Assembly: GCA_963921935.1 (NCBI GenBank)
Contig: OY998176.1
Location: 50,989,813 to 51,053,812, forward strand
From: Galeruca laticollis
Taxonomy: Eukaryota; Arthropoda; Insecta; Coleoptera; Chrysomelidae
Length of the DNA: 64,000 nt
Direction of reading: 5' to 3'
Positions 12,180-23,903 of the stretch are shown piece after piece. Below the pieces are notes generated by a model, which was not told the origin of the DNA, searched no databases, and was given only the letters and a program-made list of their open reading frames with translations. Numbering within the stretch: the stretch's first letter is position 1; each line of letters opens with the position of its first letter. The position numbers and the translations under genes are program-made.

Positions 12180-12640
12180 ATTGACCCGGAGCCTTTCTGT
12201 GGTGTAAGAAAATGCTCCTATAAGGAAGAGGTTAAGAAGAAGTAGGATACATGATGAGAAGCACTCTGGCGGTTCCTTTGCAGACTGGATCTATACAAAA
12301 AGCTCCTGCGAAACTGTGACACCACTAGATCGAGAAAGTATTTAGATATCAGAAAATCCATTCACAAATTCTCACAAGCTTCCTTACAGGACACTGCCGT
12401 ATCAGGGAGTATCTAATGAGAATAGGTCTAGCACGAACTGACGAGTGCAGATTCTGTGAAGAGAAGGAATAATCTCCGGATCACCTAGTTCTGGAATGAT
12501 TCGCCATTGCAAGCCAATGCAAGAAGTGCTTCAGACAAAAAAATTGTAGGAACTAGGATCTTATATCCTTGAAGTTACGCCAAATAATCGAGTTTATCAA
12601 AACTCAGTAACTGGAAGGCGAGCTGTAAAAGTAGTTAGCT
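12180..12640 (+). pseudogene. LINE ORF2 C-terminal remnant (RNase H tail / zinc-finger type)
   Basis: Around 12380-12600 the plus strand reads LTGHCRIREYLMRIGLARTD, followed by CRFCEEKE, a stop, SPDHLVLE and a run of lysine-rich residues ending in KLRQIIEFI. The pattern LTGHxxxxxHLxRxGL, CxxC, HxxxxC is the conserved end of ORF2 in RNase H-bearing LINEs (R1/I/LOA-like). At least three stops interrupt it. The region upstream to 12180 is weakly similar and shifted. A run of 11 G follows at 12651. Confidence 0.6.
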
Positions 12641-12650
12641 GATAGTGCGA

Positions 12651-14904
12651 GGGGGGGGGGGTAGTCACAATAAACCTTCAGTTACCTCTACGATTACTCC
12701 ATTTATCTGAAAACACACATCACTCAATCAATGTTTTAAATAGTATCCGATAATCACAACAGATGATGATAACCATAGTGATATTGATGAATAAACTCAA
12801 AAATTATGGATAATTATTTATATTCTGGTAAGCACAATTCCAATATTTAAGCATGAAATCATTTCTATTATTATATAATTATAAATTCATTTCTATTAGT
12901 GTATTTAACTGAAATTCAGTATAAGATTGATTCATTAAAAAAAACTGATTTAATTCCGAGCAATGTTCAGATCTGTCGGATCATACTTGAATTTACAGCT
13001 GACTCTCCATAGGTAAATTCAGATGAATTTAACGATCATCAATCAATTATTCATTGGTTTCTTTCTCTTCCAAATGTGGTGTGAAATACACAATATTATA
13101 GCAAATTGAACTCGTCGTATTTGCATGTAAAATTGACGAGTATGCATAGTTCGAATGTTAGACAATAGGCTTATAAACCCATCCCAACTTTGAATTAGAA
13201 ATCTCAAAATGCAATTTACGGTGTCAGTTTTACACTATTCATAACACCAAATAAAATGCCTTTCAAAAACAAATTAAACAAAATTTTTCCTCTGATTCAA
13301 TCGCGACTTTGACAACTGTCGGATTGTAAAGAACAAAACATGAGTATTGTTGACACAACCACCCGAACCCCGCGAAATATCAAACAACTAAAACTAAAGA
13401 GAAGATAGGTCAGAATTTCTTCAAATGTCACCTGAAAGTTAACTGAATTGGATATATTCTCATTGGTGCCAGAGAGTTTGTAACGTAGCAGTCAACATTT
13501 CGAATATTGATTTAAATAAATAATTTTGCAACGAATGTTAAATTTATTGGTGGAATAGACCACACGTCTTCCTAGTCTATATTTTAAATACAACTAATTA
13601 AGTGATGGTGGAATAAACGTTGAAGTTATCTCGTCCAAAAAAATCCTTAATAGGAATTCGGAATGCGGCACTTTACGATACATTTTTCGAGAGAATGGTT
13701 GATGCAGAAATTCCGATGAAAATTTAAAGATTTAGTTTGATCTAATATAAAACTTGTTCCTTAGAACAAATTCGCTGGGATTACTGTTATGTTTCACATT
13801 TTTTCCTGTTTAAAATTTAATAGAACTGATAAAGGTTTTTGCACAGTACGAATCTTTAAGCAATATTGTATAATTGTAAAAGAATATAAGTAAAGTTTTA
13901 TGTATTTATCTGGACAGATATCCAAATATGTTGTATATTGAAAAGTCTTTTTGTAACACACTTGTTGTTATTATAGCGGAAACTTCAGGATTAAACCACA
14001 TTTGTGAGTAAATTCTACCTAAATTCCTGACTGAGGAAGTGTGCTATAATATTATCACCAAATAGTATGGTATTACAAGTAATGGTTGTACTGTAAGAGT
14101 TTATCGAGGACTGTTCAATCTGTATAGAGTACAGAGAATTATATAACTAAATAAGATTTTCCGGATTACTATCTTCGAATATCAACTTTCAAGTTAAGTA
14201 ATTTTATTTTTTATGGCTTCACCAACATTATTTTATCTGTTCGTTTAAGGTAAAAATTTCTTTTTTCACTCATACTGACATCTACTAACCACTTTTTCTA
14301 AAATTTTATAACTCGTTTATTTTACATTCAGTATATTTATATACATATTTTTATTCAGTTGTTTTATTTATTATACAGATAAACCTGAAAAATTACCTTC
14401 AGCACATTTTTTTTGTGAACGTTTACTAAAAATAGCAGAGAACAGCAGTTAAGAGTTGGCTGATATTTGAGGTTGATATTTTGTTTAGGAACAAAATTAG
14501 TGGCGCCCTTCAGTAAATTTAATTTATCTGTTACTTAGTTTTTCCTCTCTTTCTTCACTTCAATTGATTTCTTTTAGATAACAGAGCCCTGAGAACTGGC
14601 TTTTTTATCTCATTATCAGTTTGGAAAGAACCTATTCTCTTTTCATTTTTTCTTGTATATTTTTTCCAGCCTGAGAGTATCAGTGTTTGTTTCAAGTTGA
14701 GATAGATTCTTGTAAATTTTCTTTTTCTTCTGCATTATCACATTTTAAGTGAGTTAGCTGAGTTAGCTATGTTTCCCTCAACAGTTCCCTTACTTTTCAA
14801 TATTTTTCTCTCAGTTTTTCATCTGCCATCGCTTCTCCGATATTTTTCCCATTTTAAAGCTGGTTTTCCTCTTCGTCTCTTCCTCTTTCCCATTTTTAAC
14901 TTTT
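12651..14904. other. Non-coding stretch; poly-G run at the start
   Basis: G11 at 12651-12661, then AT-rich DNA without a recognisable gene. A TGGCGCCC octamer at about 14501 resembles a primer binding site but has no LTR context. Confidence 0.4.
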
Positions 14905-15376
14905 TGCCGTCTGTATTCCGCAAATTTTTACGTGATCATACCATTTACATAATCTGGGTTACAGAAATATGAATGTTTATATCAAGAGAAAGTTTTTTGA
15001 TAATAATCACAATTAGGTAATGGACTATGAATGAGTCCACAAATAACCCCACGACGCGACGTCGAGTTGATTAACAAATATTCAATTGTTTCGAAAAATA
15101 TATGTTCTCAATAATTTTTGGTGGAATATTTAGGACGTATCAGATAATTCTCTGCAATTTTAACCCAGAAGGTAACCAATCAAATCTCGTAAATGCGGCC
15201 GTGCACCTATAATTTAGACATTTGGAGTTCTTCCTGTTTGAAATTACTGATCCACGTTTTGAGTTGTTCTATTTTAGCTAAACCACAGGGTGCGGCAATA
15301 TTATCTCGATACCGTCATCTTCATTATTGTTCTATATTTATAGGCAATTGTTTTGCCATTGAATTTCATGGCGGGT
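14905..15376. repeat. Interspersed repeat R-B, copy 1
   Basis: About 470 bp matching 57172-57655 in inverted orientation, with high similarity throughout (for example ACATAATCTGGGTTACAG, the AATTTTTGGTGGAATATTTAGGACGT block, and CACAGGGTGC). Both copies lose similarity abruptly at the same points. It contains a conserved 36-codon reading frame on the minus strand (15207-15314). I do not recognise the element. Confidence 0.7.
15207..15314 (-). other. Conserved short reading frame inside R-B copy 1 (unrecognised)
   Basis: Reads RYRDNIAAPCGLAKIEQL and continues KTW, ISNFKQEEL, QMSKL, stop. Copy 2 encodes the same peptide with one replacement (S to N), while six other codon differences are silent, apart from the stop context. 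Such a ratio suggests the sequence was under protein-level selection before or between copy events. It ends a larger protein or is a terminal exon; a stop precedes it in frame in this copy. I cannot name the protein. Confidence 0.4.
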
Positions 15377-16011
15377 AGAAATAATTGTGTCACATCAGCG
15401 CATCTGATTTATTGCCTGAGACTGCAACTAGATAATTTCAAGATCAACACAATAAGATTGTTGAAAGTCTAGAATTAAAAGAATATACTGCTTGACATAT
15501 TCTCAAGATAAGTTAATACTTTTTAGTGATACGGTTGTTGTATTTTTATGTGTAGAATGATCGTGTAAAAACCTTAGGAAATTACTAAATAATCTGTACA
15601 AGTGTGGAAAACGCTTCTAGGTGTTATTGGAAAGTAAGATTACTTATAAGAGTAATTTACTGTCTTGACCCTTACATCGTTGAATCTGCTCATATTACTG
15701 TTTTGAATGAAACTAACTGTTTCTCGATAATTCTACAATATATTGAAAAAATGTTAAATAAGAAATTGACAATTGTTTCGATATTAAATATGATCGTCAG
15801 GATGACATAAGTTCCATTTCATTTCATGCCTACCTGATGTTTATTAATTATTTTTGGCTAAACCAAGAAGTGACCTACCTTGTGATTGATTTAATATATA
15901 TTAATAGAAAAAAAAGAAGGTGTGATATTACAAATATTAAAGCTTAGGTATTATTATGTTTCCTTTTTCTCACGTTTACTCGTATTAAAAGTATGAGGGC
16001 TCACGCAAAAC
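15377..16011. other. Non-coding stretch including likely 3' region of the Dong-like LINE
   Basis: No gene seen. A degenerate copy of a 43-bp motif that occurs exactly twice near 52.3 and 53.6 kb is at about 15655-15696 (GTCTTGACCCTTACATCG). Sequence from 16011 downward on the minus strand is probably the 3' untranslated end of the LINE at 16012-19694. Confidence 0.4.
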
Positions 16012-19000
16012 TCATACCGTGTTGACTAATTTGATAATTCTCCTCACGATTCTACACGTCTCTAATATAGAAAAGTTTTGCATTTCTAGTATTATTTATT
16101 GAGATAAGTTGGGTTTTTTGCATTCATTAAGTAACTCTGGTGGTATGAGGCCCGTTACTGAGATGACAACTGGGGTTATCTGAACTTTCACCATCTTCCA
16201 CATTGCCTTTATTTCTTCTGCTAGTTCGGTGTATTTCCTAATTTTTTCTGTATATGTTTTCTGTATGTTGTGGAACAAGGGATGAGCGATGTCTATTTGT
16301 GTTGTGATTTTATTTATTTTCTGTAATTATTATATATGGACTATTATTTGTTATTGTTTTATCTGTTACAATTGTTCGATCCCAGTAAACTTTGAAATTT
16401 TGGTTTTCATTCACTGGATCAGGTGTGTACTTATAGTAGGGACATTCTATTGTTTTTATTTGGTATTTTTGAAGTTGATGTTTGTGTAAGATTTTTGGTG
16501 TAATATTATGTCTATTGAAATACTCTCTTTGAGCTAGATACCGGAGTATATTGATGATATGTGTTGAATTGTTTCTGACGTTGCTTTACATATTCTATAT
16601 TTGTCATCTTCTATGTTCATGTTGGTTATATACTTTTGATAATTCTTTGTAGCCACTACTTGATCCTCTTCAGCACACATGAATCTTTCTGTTTCTGTAT
16701 ATAGTTGTCCTATTTCCAGCCATTTAGTCGATAGTTGGTGTTGCCTACTGAGATCATGCTTATATCTGCTGTGTTGTTTTTTACCTTCCCATGTCTGTGT
16801 TAGATTCCTCATGAATGTTTTCTTGTCTGTATTGCAATGGTGTGTATTTTTTGTCTGCTTGTTTGATAGCAACGTGCAGTTGTGTGTGTTCTTCCTTGTT
16901 ATTGAAGTAGGTTTGTAGACTATGTACTTGGATATTGTGTGTGGCTTCTATATTCACCAATCCTCGACCTCCTTGTCCTCTTGGTAGGCATAATCTCTCG
17001 ATGGATGAGTGCCTGTACGTCTGTTTTAGTCCACTGTATGGCTTCGAATGAATAGGTCAATATAGGTACTGCCCAGGTGTTTGTTGCTTTGATTTTATTC
17101 TTTGCGTTTAGTTGTCTGTGAATGATTTTCGTCAGCCCATCTTTGTACTTTTTCTCTATGAGTTCTTTCATTTCCTTCGTTTTGTGTGTTAGTGTTTCCT
17201 TTACTCCGAGGTATTTGTATATTGCGCCCTCAATTAGTGCAGGGAATGTTATATTATTTATGGGTAGGTCTTTGTTGTTTCTTTCTGTTATTTTCCTTTT
17301 CCTCACTATAATTGACGCACATTTATCTAATTAAAATTGATGTTTATGTCTCTAGAGAAAGTTGCAGTGGTTTCTAATAATGATGATAGTTTGTATTCAT
17401 CCGGGGCATACAGCTTTATATCATCGACGTAGAATAGATGTGATAAGTTATAGTCTTTGGTGACCTTGGGTCCGATGTTGATTGCTTTCAGTAGACTGCT
17501 TAGTGGGTTTAGTGCTAGGATGAACCACTTCGGGCTCCATGGGTCTCCTTGGAAAATTCCTCTCTTGATCTGTATGTTGTTTGTTTCTATGTATTTGTTA
17601 GGTAGGTTAAGTATTAGTTTCTCATTGTGTGTTCATAGAATGTAATGACAGTTGGATCGTTTTTGTAGATTTGTAGAATATGCAGGAGCCACGAATGAGG
17701 GATTGAATCGAATGCTTTCTGATAGTCTATCCATGCGACTGCGACATTTCTATTATTGGTTTCTGCTTGTTTTCTTATTACTCTGTCTTTTATAAGTTGT
17801 TCCTTACAACCTCTAGCTCCTTTTGTGCAGCCCTTCTGTTCTTTATGCTCTATGTTTTTCTCTGTGATGTATTTTGTTACCTTTTCGGCGATTGTTTTTG
17901 TTATAATTTCATACAAACTGTTCATTCAAGTGATTGGTCTTTAATTTTTGGGTTCGTGTGTTTTTTCGTGTTTTTGTAAGAGATATGTTATGTAGTGGGT
18001 TAGTGAGGGGGGTATTTCTGCTGGATGGATTATTACATGTTGTATAATTTGTAGCATTTTGTCGTGCAGTATTGTCAAATGTTTCTAGAAATAGTTGTAA
18101 ATTGTATCTAGCCCTGGGGCCTTCCAGTTCGGCACTTTCTTAAGGATGATAGTTAGTTCTTCCTTGGTCATTTCGTATGTTTCCATGTGTTCTGCTGTTT
18201 TTGTTCTTTCTCTTTCTTCTTCTGTCCATTCATTTCTTTTACGCTGCACTGGATTTGACCATAATTTTTTCCAATATTATTCTACATCTTCTTTTTTGGG
18301 AGGTGTTTTATTTTCTGTTACTATATTTTTTTGGTCTAGTGTTTGGTAGAACAATTTTTCGGACATTGTAAAGTTTCTGTTATCTTCTTTTCTTCTAAGT
18401 GACATATTGTATCTTTTCAACCTTTTACTAGCTGACATCAGTTTTTGTTTGAATAAGTCTATTGTTTCCGTTATTTCTGACGTAATTATGCCTGGTCTTG
18501 TTTTTATACAGTTTGTTGTGATTTTGTTTTGGGGTTACTAGTGAGTTGTTCATTTGTGTTACGTCTCTACGTATTCTGCTTATTTTATTTTCCAATCTTT
18601 GTTGCCAGCGTGGGTTTACAGTTGAGCTTCCTTTGGATCTGTTGGTGTTTGATTTGTGTTTATTAATATCCAGACTATCTGCGATTGATATAGCTGTCAC
18701 ATATGTTATTTCTCTAAGGTCTTCTATGTTTTCAATAATTTTTTGAGTAATTGTTGTATGTTTGCACAACAGTTTTTGTTGTCCAGTTATATTTTAGCTT
18801 GGGTAGATTTTCTCTTAGTTTGGTATTAATTCCTTCAAACAGCAGCTTATTTTTGTTGAACATTTGCTCTACATTCGCTTGAATTTCCTTGTTACATATT
18901 TCTGTATTTTCTTCTGCTACTTGAGGATCCGTTTGTGAATGTGATTGCTTTGTATGTTCATCTGTTTTTATTTCGGCTGTTCCTTGGTTGTGTGTCTGTT

Positions 19001-19694
19001 TATCTTCTTCTTTTTCTTGTATATCTCTTCCCGGACTTCTAATATTATTTGTTCCTTGATAGTGTTGATTTCTGTTGGAGTTAAATATCCATTTTTCTCT
19101 ATCGCTCTTTTCCTATCACAGATATTTTCTTCAGTGAATTGAGAATGAGGATATATTTTCTTAAATTCTTTTGAAAACGTCTTCCTTTGTCCCTGTGTTT
19201 CGTAGTATGTAGCTCTAAAAAAGGCTTTGAAGACATCTATATTATTTTGTTCCGTCCATTCAAGCATTTGTGACTTTCTCTTGGGAGGAACAGATTGCGA
19301 CTGTCCTAAACCATGAGCGGTTAAAGCTTGTTCCGTTACCTGTGTCGTCAACTGAAGTGGTCGGCTATGTAGTCCCGCGTCGTTCCTGATCTTTACGGCG
19401 CTCGTCCGAGGCTTTGTTTTCTTGTCTGTCGAAAACCTGCTTTTCACACCGTTAAGGGGGTTATCCCTAAGAGCGTGTGGCTCAGTGCCCGCGGGGTGGC
19501 CGCTCCTCGAGTAATAGGTAAGTCGCCATTAAACCTGCAGCTGTTTGTTCTCCCTCTCGCATTTGCCCACTGCTGTAGATACACCACCGGGGGTTAGTTA
19601 ACCGATCTTGAATCTTCAGAGGTGGTTTATCAGGGTCTACCGACGTGAATGTTTGATTAGGAATTGATAGGAGACGCTGTAAGACACGCTTCAC
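16012..19694 (-). pseudogene. Dong/R4-like LINE (restriction-like endonuclease type), decayed single ORF
   Basis: Minus-strand pieces follow one another in the order of a single-ORF LINE. From 19694 comes an N-terminal part (IPNQTFTSVDPDKPP), then a basic region (19447-18968), a helical region (18769-18428), and reverse transcriptase: GCTKGARGCKEQLI, VAVAWIDYQKAFDSIPHSWL (motif A, about 17740-17700), GDPWSP in motif B, LFYVDD in motif C (about 17430) and KYLGVKET (17220). Further down are ICKATSETIQHIS, then YWDRTIVTDKTI and a helical tail with KYTELAEEI (16200), typical of the restriction-like endonuclease domain. The protein ends at TGA 16012-16014 after ETCRIVRRIIKLV. Frames change several times, so it is not functional. 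ORFs on the plus strand here are antisense shadows. Dong elements of insects are known to insert in TAA repeats, which fits the flanks here. Confidence 0.75.
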
Positions 19695-19711
19695 TACCCT
19701 TTACACCCTTT

Positions 19712-19733
19712 ATTAATATTATTATTATTATTA
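19712..19733. repeat. (ATT)n repeat at the LINE boundary
   Basis: Short ATT/TAA array between the 5' end of the full-length Dong-like copy and the 3' end of the next one. Confidence 0.85.
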
Positions 19734-19745
19734 CCTTCTTTCTTC

Positions 19746-19996
19746 TCACTTGAGTCTATTGCTTGAATTGAGGAAAGATCGCACAATATTACATGTTTTC
19801 AGGATAACAGACTTCTGTATATTTGTATGGGTATTTGGGTGAAGACCTAGTTGTTCAAGGTGTGAGTTAAAGGCGTATGGGGTGATGCCTGTGGTTGAAA
19901 TGATGAACGGTATGGTTTCTAATCTTTTCTGTTTCCAAAGTGTCTGAACTTCTATGGCTAATTCAGTATACTTTGCTATTTTTTCTCTGTATTTTA
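19746..19996 (-). pseudogene. Dong/R4-like LINE, 3'-terminal coding fragment (second copy)
   Basis: The minus strand reads YREKIAKYTELAIEVQTLW, then PFIISTTGITP, HTNIQKSVILKTCNIVRSFL and a stop at 19746-19748. It is uninterrupted over about 83 codons and corresponds to the last 80 residues of the LINE at 16012, including the KYTELA helix. It is truncated at its 5' side by the TAA/TTA array at 19998. The 3' end abuts the ATT array. Confidence 0.75.
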
Positions 19997-19997
19997 C

Positions 19998-20045
19998 TAT
20001 TATTATTATAATAATAATAATAATAATAATAGTTATTATTATTAT
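19998..20045. repeat. (TTA)n(TAA)n(TTA)n array
   Basis: A 48-bp array that changes strand sense twice, making it self-complementary. It lies between two 3' ends of Dong-like LINE copies. Confidence 0.9.
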
Positions 20046-20116
20046 CTTTTTTTATTACTTGTATGTTCCTTTTTAGCGATAGTCGGCCTCAGCGGCAAGA
20101 CTTTCGTTGGGTGTAC

Positions 20117-20215
20117 TTATTCCAGAAAAGATCTCACGATGTTTGTCGCATCTAAGACTACACATTTTTCCATTGTTCGATATGCTGACTCAGGAATACC
20201 AATGTACATCACTTA
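20117..20215 (-). pseudogene. Dong/R4-like LINE, 3'-terminal fragment (third copy)
   Basis: The minus strand reads IGIPESAYRTMEKCVVLDAT, NIVRSFLE and a stop at 20117-20119, matching the final residues of the two neighbouring copies (VILKTCNIVRSFL). About 70 bp of untranslated sequence follows before the TAA array. Its 5' part is replaced by repeat R-A copy 2. Confidence 0.65.
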
Positions 20216-21215
20216 ACATTTCATTCGATTTAACTCAATAATGATCAGATGTCGAGTTAAATCAAATGAAATATCAAATGATGGACCATAAATGGTTGAT
20301 TAAATTGGAAAAAATAAAACAGCAATCATATAAACAGTTTATTTATTTTGGTATAAAAATACAACAAATAATTTCTTACACAAAGTACTTTTCTTAACAA
20401 ACAGAATGACAATAAATAAACTATAATGTAAAAACAATGCAATAATTAAAAAATAATTTGGGTAACATAAGCTCTAGATTGGAGGATCATTAGATTTTAA
20501 GTGATGTTAAACAAGATAAAAGTAGAAAATTATTTATGATAAGTTTATGTTAATTTATTTATTTATTATTACACTCTTATAAACACACAGAGCTGGACAA
20601 ACTGCTGAAGTATAACTGCTACTTACCTAATAAAAAAAAGTGTTAGCAATCAGTAGTTAACTACTATTTTTGGCAACTTTTTAAAGGAAATGTTGTTAAC
20701 TACTGCCCAGCTCTGGAAATACAAGGTGCCAAGTAATTACATATAAGAGTGCTAAACATTTCATTTCCACTTAAAACACATCTTTATTTATTTACTGGAA
20801 GTATTATATAGGTTCATATCACAAGCTTAAACCTAGAATATTTTTGGTTACCGCTAGACCAAATACTTAGACGTAATGCCTCAACAAAGGTTAATACTCA
20901 CTTTCATTTCCCATAAATTGTCATACCATGGGCTATATATGAAAATCGGCAAGGGATAAAAAATATCTTCCATCCCATAGCTGGTGGAGGGAATAACTAT
21001 AACATAAAACAAAACCCAGATTATTATTTCTTGAATGGGTACATTTTAAAATGGAATTGTCTGAGTATGGTGTACACACTAGATATAAATTGAGTGTATG
21101 AAAAGAGGAGTACTAAATGTGTCATTTCATTAAAATTCCAGCTAAGCGCTTTCAGCCATTAGGTCATTCTCAAAGCTGTCGACAAGAGAAAAACATACAA
21201 CAGGTACAATGTACA

Positions 21216-21426
21216 TACAATGAAATAAAATGTTTGATGTTACATCATTATTTAAGTAAAATTTGTTAAAATTACCCTATAAACAGGGTGTACACACATA
21301 TCATTTAGTTGATAATTTCAAATTAGACGTTTCGTTATGTGAATTACAATATACGCTCTTCATAGAGTAATTTTAACAAATTTTACTTAAATAATGATGT
21401 CATATCAAACATTTCATTTCATTGTA
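21216..21426. repeat. Hairpin-forming inverted repeat within R-A copy 2
   Basis: Arms of about 65 bp. The left arm ACAATGAAATAAAATGTTTG with ATTATTTAAGTAAAATTTG pairs with the right arm CAAATTTTACTTAAATAAT and CATTTCATTTCATTGT. The loop holds CAGGGTG. Not present in copy 1, so probably a small inserted fold-back element. Confidence 0.7.
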
Positions 21427-21503
21427 TGTAGCAGTTACAGGGTTTGATGTTTTTTGACACCATCTGTATGTTCAAATGCTCAAATTTTTTTAATAAAACT
21501 TAC

Positions 21504-21547
21504 CGAGTGCACCACTTATTAGACTCCTTCAGAATACACTTTGACAT
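21504..21547 (-). other. Short putative first coding exon in R-A copy 2
   Basis: The minus strand reads MSKCILKESNKWCTR and then a perfect GTAAG donor (CTCG/GTAAGTTTT). Copy 1 keeps the donor and most residues (SKCIAKECNKWCTR) but has TTG at the start. This suggests the family descends from something with a spliced gene. A downstream acceptor after TTTTATGTTATAG near 20995 is possible but the following frame closes soon. Function unknown. Confidence 0.3.
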
Positions 21548-21657
21548 TGTCTTTTCAATTAATAATAATAAAGCTACGAAGCAACAGATAAATATTACAC
21601 TATAGCAATTAAAAAATACACCAAAATACCGTAACCTTATAATAACCTTTACACTTG

Positions 21658-23903
21658 AACTAAGAAATGATAACAGTATAATATATAACATGTGGGGACG
21701 AGCAATATGATATCGCGCATACGCAGTAATAAAAATCAATAAAATTTGATTACTAACGACGTTACAGTTTTAGTTAATTTTTTGAAATTATCTACCGATT
21801 TTAGTTACTCAACAGGCTCTGTAGATGGCACGATCTGCAGTGTCCCTAACCTGGTCCTAACAATCCAGCATAACTTAATTCCATTACATTCATTATAGCG
21901 TCTTTACGCAGCGTTCGGCAGACTGTGAGTTTTGCGCCGCGCACCGTCCTAACAATCCGTACCTTAAGAGGGGCCTCCTCACAGGTATATAAACCTACAC
22001 AATACTAGTTACTAATTTAGTAATTATTTGGTTCAAATTATTTATGATAGATGTCGATAGTAGTACTGAATCGGCTTTTACTTACCCAACATATTTTCTC
22101 TCTCTGTCTTTCCACTCTTAACGGTTCAAAGAAACGCGTCTCTGTTCGAATGTTTTGATTTTAAATATTTCGACTGTTTGTGAGCACATAAACCTTATCT
22201 CCATGGGTGATTTGTGCTCATCTCTGTTTTTTATGTTGCATCCAAACCACAGCACAGCTGTGCATAGATAAGAGAATATTATATACACGGATCCAAACAA
22301 AATTTCAATTTGAGTGTAGCTTTTTGATTATTTAAGAGTTTCATAAATGTAAATATACATATTTAAAAACATTCTACCTTTCTGTTTGTTTCATGCTAAA
22401 AAAATTAAACTGCGGAAAAGTTGCAAATTTACATGATGTCTGAAAACACAGAGCGCCGTGTCACAACTTTGTCTCAATCTAATCATATTCAGAGTTTCTG
22501 TTGGTTGCTTTCAAATTTTATTTGACATGTAGGCTCTTTTTTCAACTTCATGTGTATATATATTCAATTTTAACTAGAAACAAATAATATAAACAAAGAG
22601 TTTCCAAATTTATTATACAAAGAAATATTTACTTGTAATACAATGCTTTACATTTAATAGAAAGAGGAAAGTAAGGTACACTGAGGAATTTCAATTTGAA
22701 ATAGCAAACGTTTAAAAAACTTACAAAGCAACTATAACATCTGATAAAAAATTTGAAGCGAAAGTCTGTAATGACAAATAACAGTATATATTGTGGGGAG
22801 ATCGATATATACAGTACAAAATCAAACATACAATTAACATGTACAAGTTTGCTTCTACCTTGTTTGCAAAGATTGATCATATGTGTCGTGGAGATTGGAA
22901 CTGAAACATTTTTCCTTCATTGTACAAAAAAATAGTTGATCCATTTTTTTTCCATGACATCACCTGCATGGTAAATATTTTTTTTGTTTTTCTATAATAC
23001 ATTATTGGTATTATTACTTTTCCATCCAACCCATCTAATATGCGAGAAAAGTATTGGTTTACCCAAAAAAAAGTTGGAATTTTGGATTTTTTTTACGTTT
23101 TTCAGCAAGAACAACACAAAAAAATGGTTTTTAGAAAAAAAATCCTATCTGTATAACTCGATACAGCCCCCGAAGTGCAACAAGTCACCAATTTTATGAC
23201 TGAATATTATTCAGGATATCTCACAGATGAACCCTTTTGATTTTCAGCTCCCCAGAGCCAGTAGAAGGAGTGCTATGGTACTTGAAGTATCACATTTTTG
23301 GAGAAATTTCAGTTTGTTAGCACGATACAGCCTCTGGAGTGTATATAAATGACCAATTTCATGATTAGATATTATTGCGACATTTATAACCGATGTTGCT
23401 AATTTATACGAAAATCCTCAAACAAAGAGAAAAAAGCAATATTTTTTAACAAAAAACACTATGCACGTCATAAGATTATTAGGTATATTCAGGAACTTGC
23501 AATATCTATATAGTGAGCATTTTACCTGTATGTTAGGTATCTTATGTTTTCAAAATTCGATTTTCGACTTCGTAGTGTATTTGTGTATTAGCCATAAGGT
23601 AAATTGTGACTAATTTTTGGGTTTCCAAAATAGAGATATATCAGGTAAATATGTGCTTATATTTTGTTATTGTTTTATTTCAGATAATTGTAGGTTTTTC
23701 ATTATTATTTTTTCGTTACCGTAACTAGATTACTAAATTAAACATCCGAGTCGAGTACTAACACTGGTACGAGTAGGATCGTTAACATAGTGTTGGTGCC
23801 ATTAAAAGTGTTATCAGTTTTTTTTGTCATTCAAACGATAAGTATACCTAATTAGTATAGTTCGTAAATAATATATTTATAATTTTGGTATTTTGAATAA
23901 TCA
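21658..23903. other. Non-coding stretch; right part likely 5' UTR of LINE D
   Basis: No recognisable gene. Two short direct copies of GTCCTAACAATCC occur at about 21850 and 21946, with a TATA-like GGTATATAAACC at 21983. The last 150-200 bp before 23904 probably belong to the 5' untranslated region of LINE D, but I cannot place its start. Confidence 0.4.

Larger units (their letters stand above)
20195..21657. repeat. Interspersed repeat family R-A, copy 2
   Basis: Collinear with 4055-6660 but without the fold-back insert. Left palindrome (TTAACTCAATAATGAT with AGTTAAATCAAATG), the GGTATAAAAATACAACA block, the GGTTACCGCTAGACC block at 20847 and the CACTTTGACATTGTC block at 21536 are all present. 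A 210-bp hairpin (21216-21426) is found only in this copy. Confidence 0.65.

Noticed and set aside
16289..19142. Many plus-strand hydrophobic, cysteine- and phenylalanine-rich ORFs resembling membrane proteins
   Set aside because: They are antisense to the Dong-like LINE; the minus strand has the reverse transcriptase motifs.
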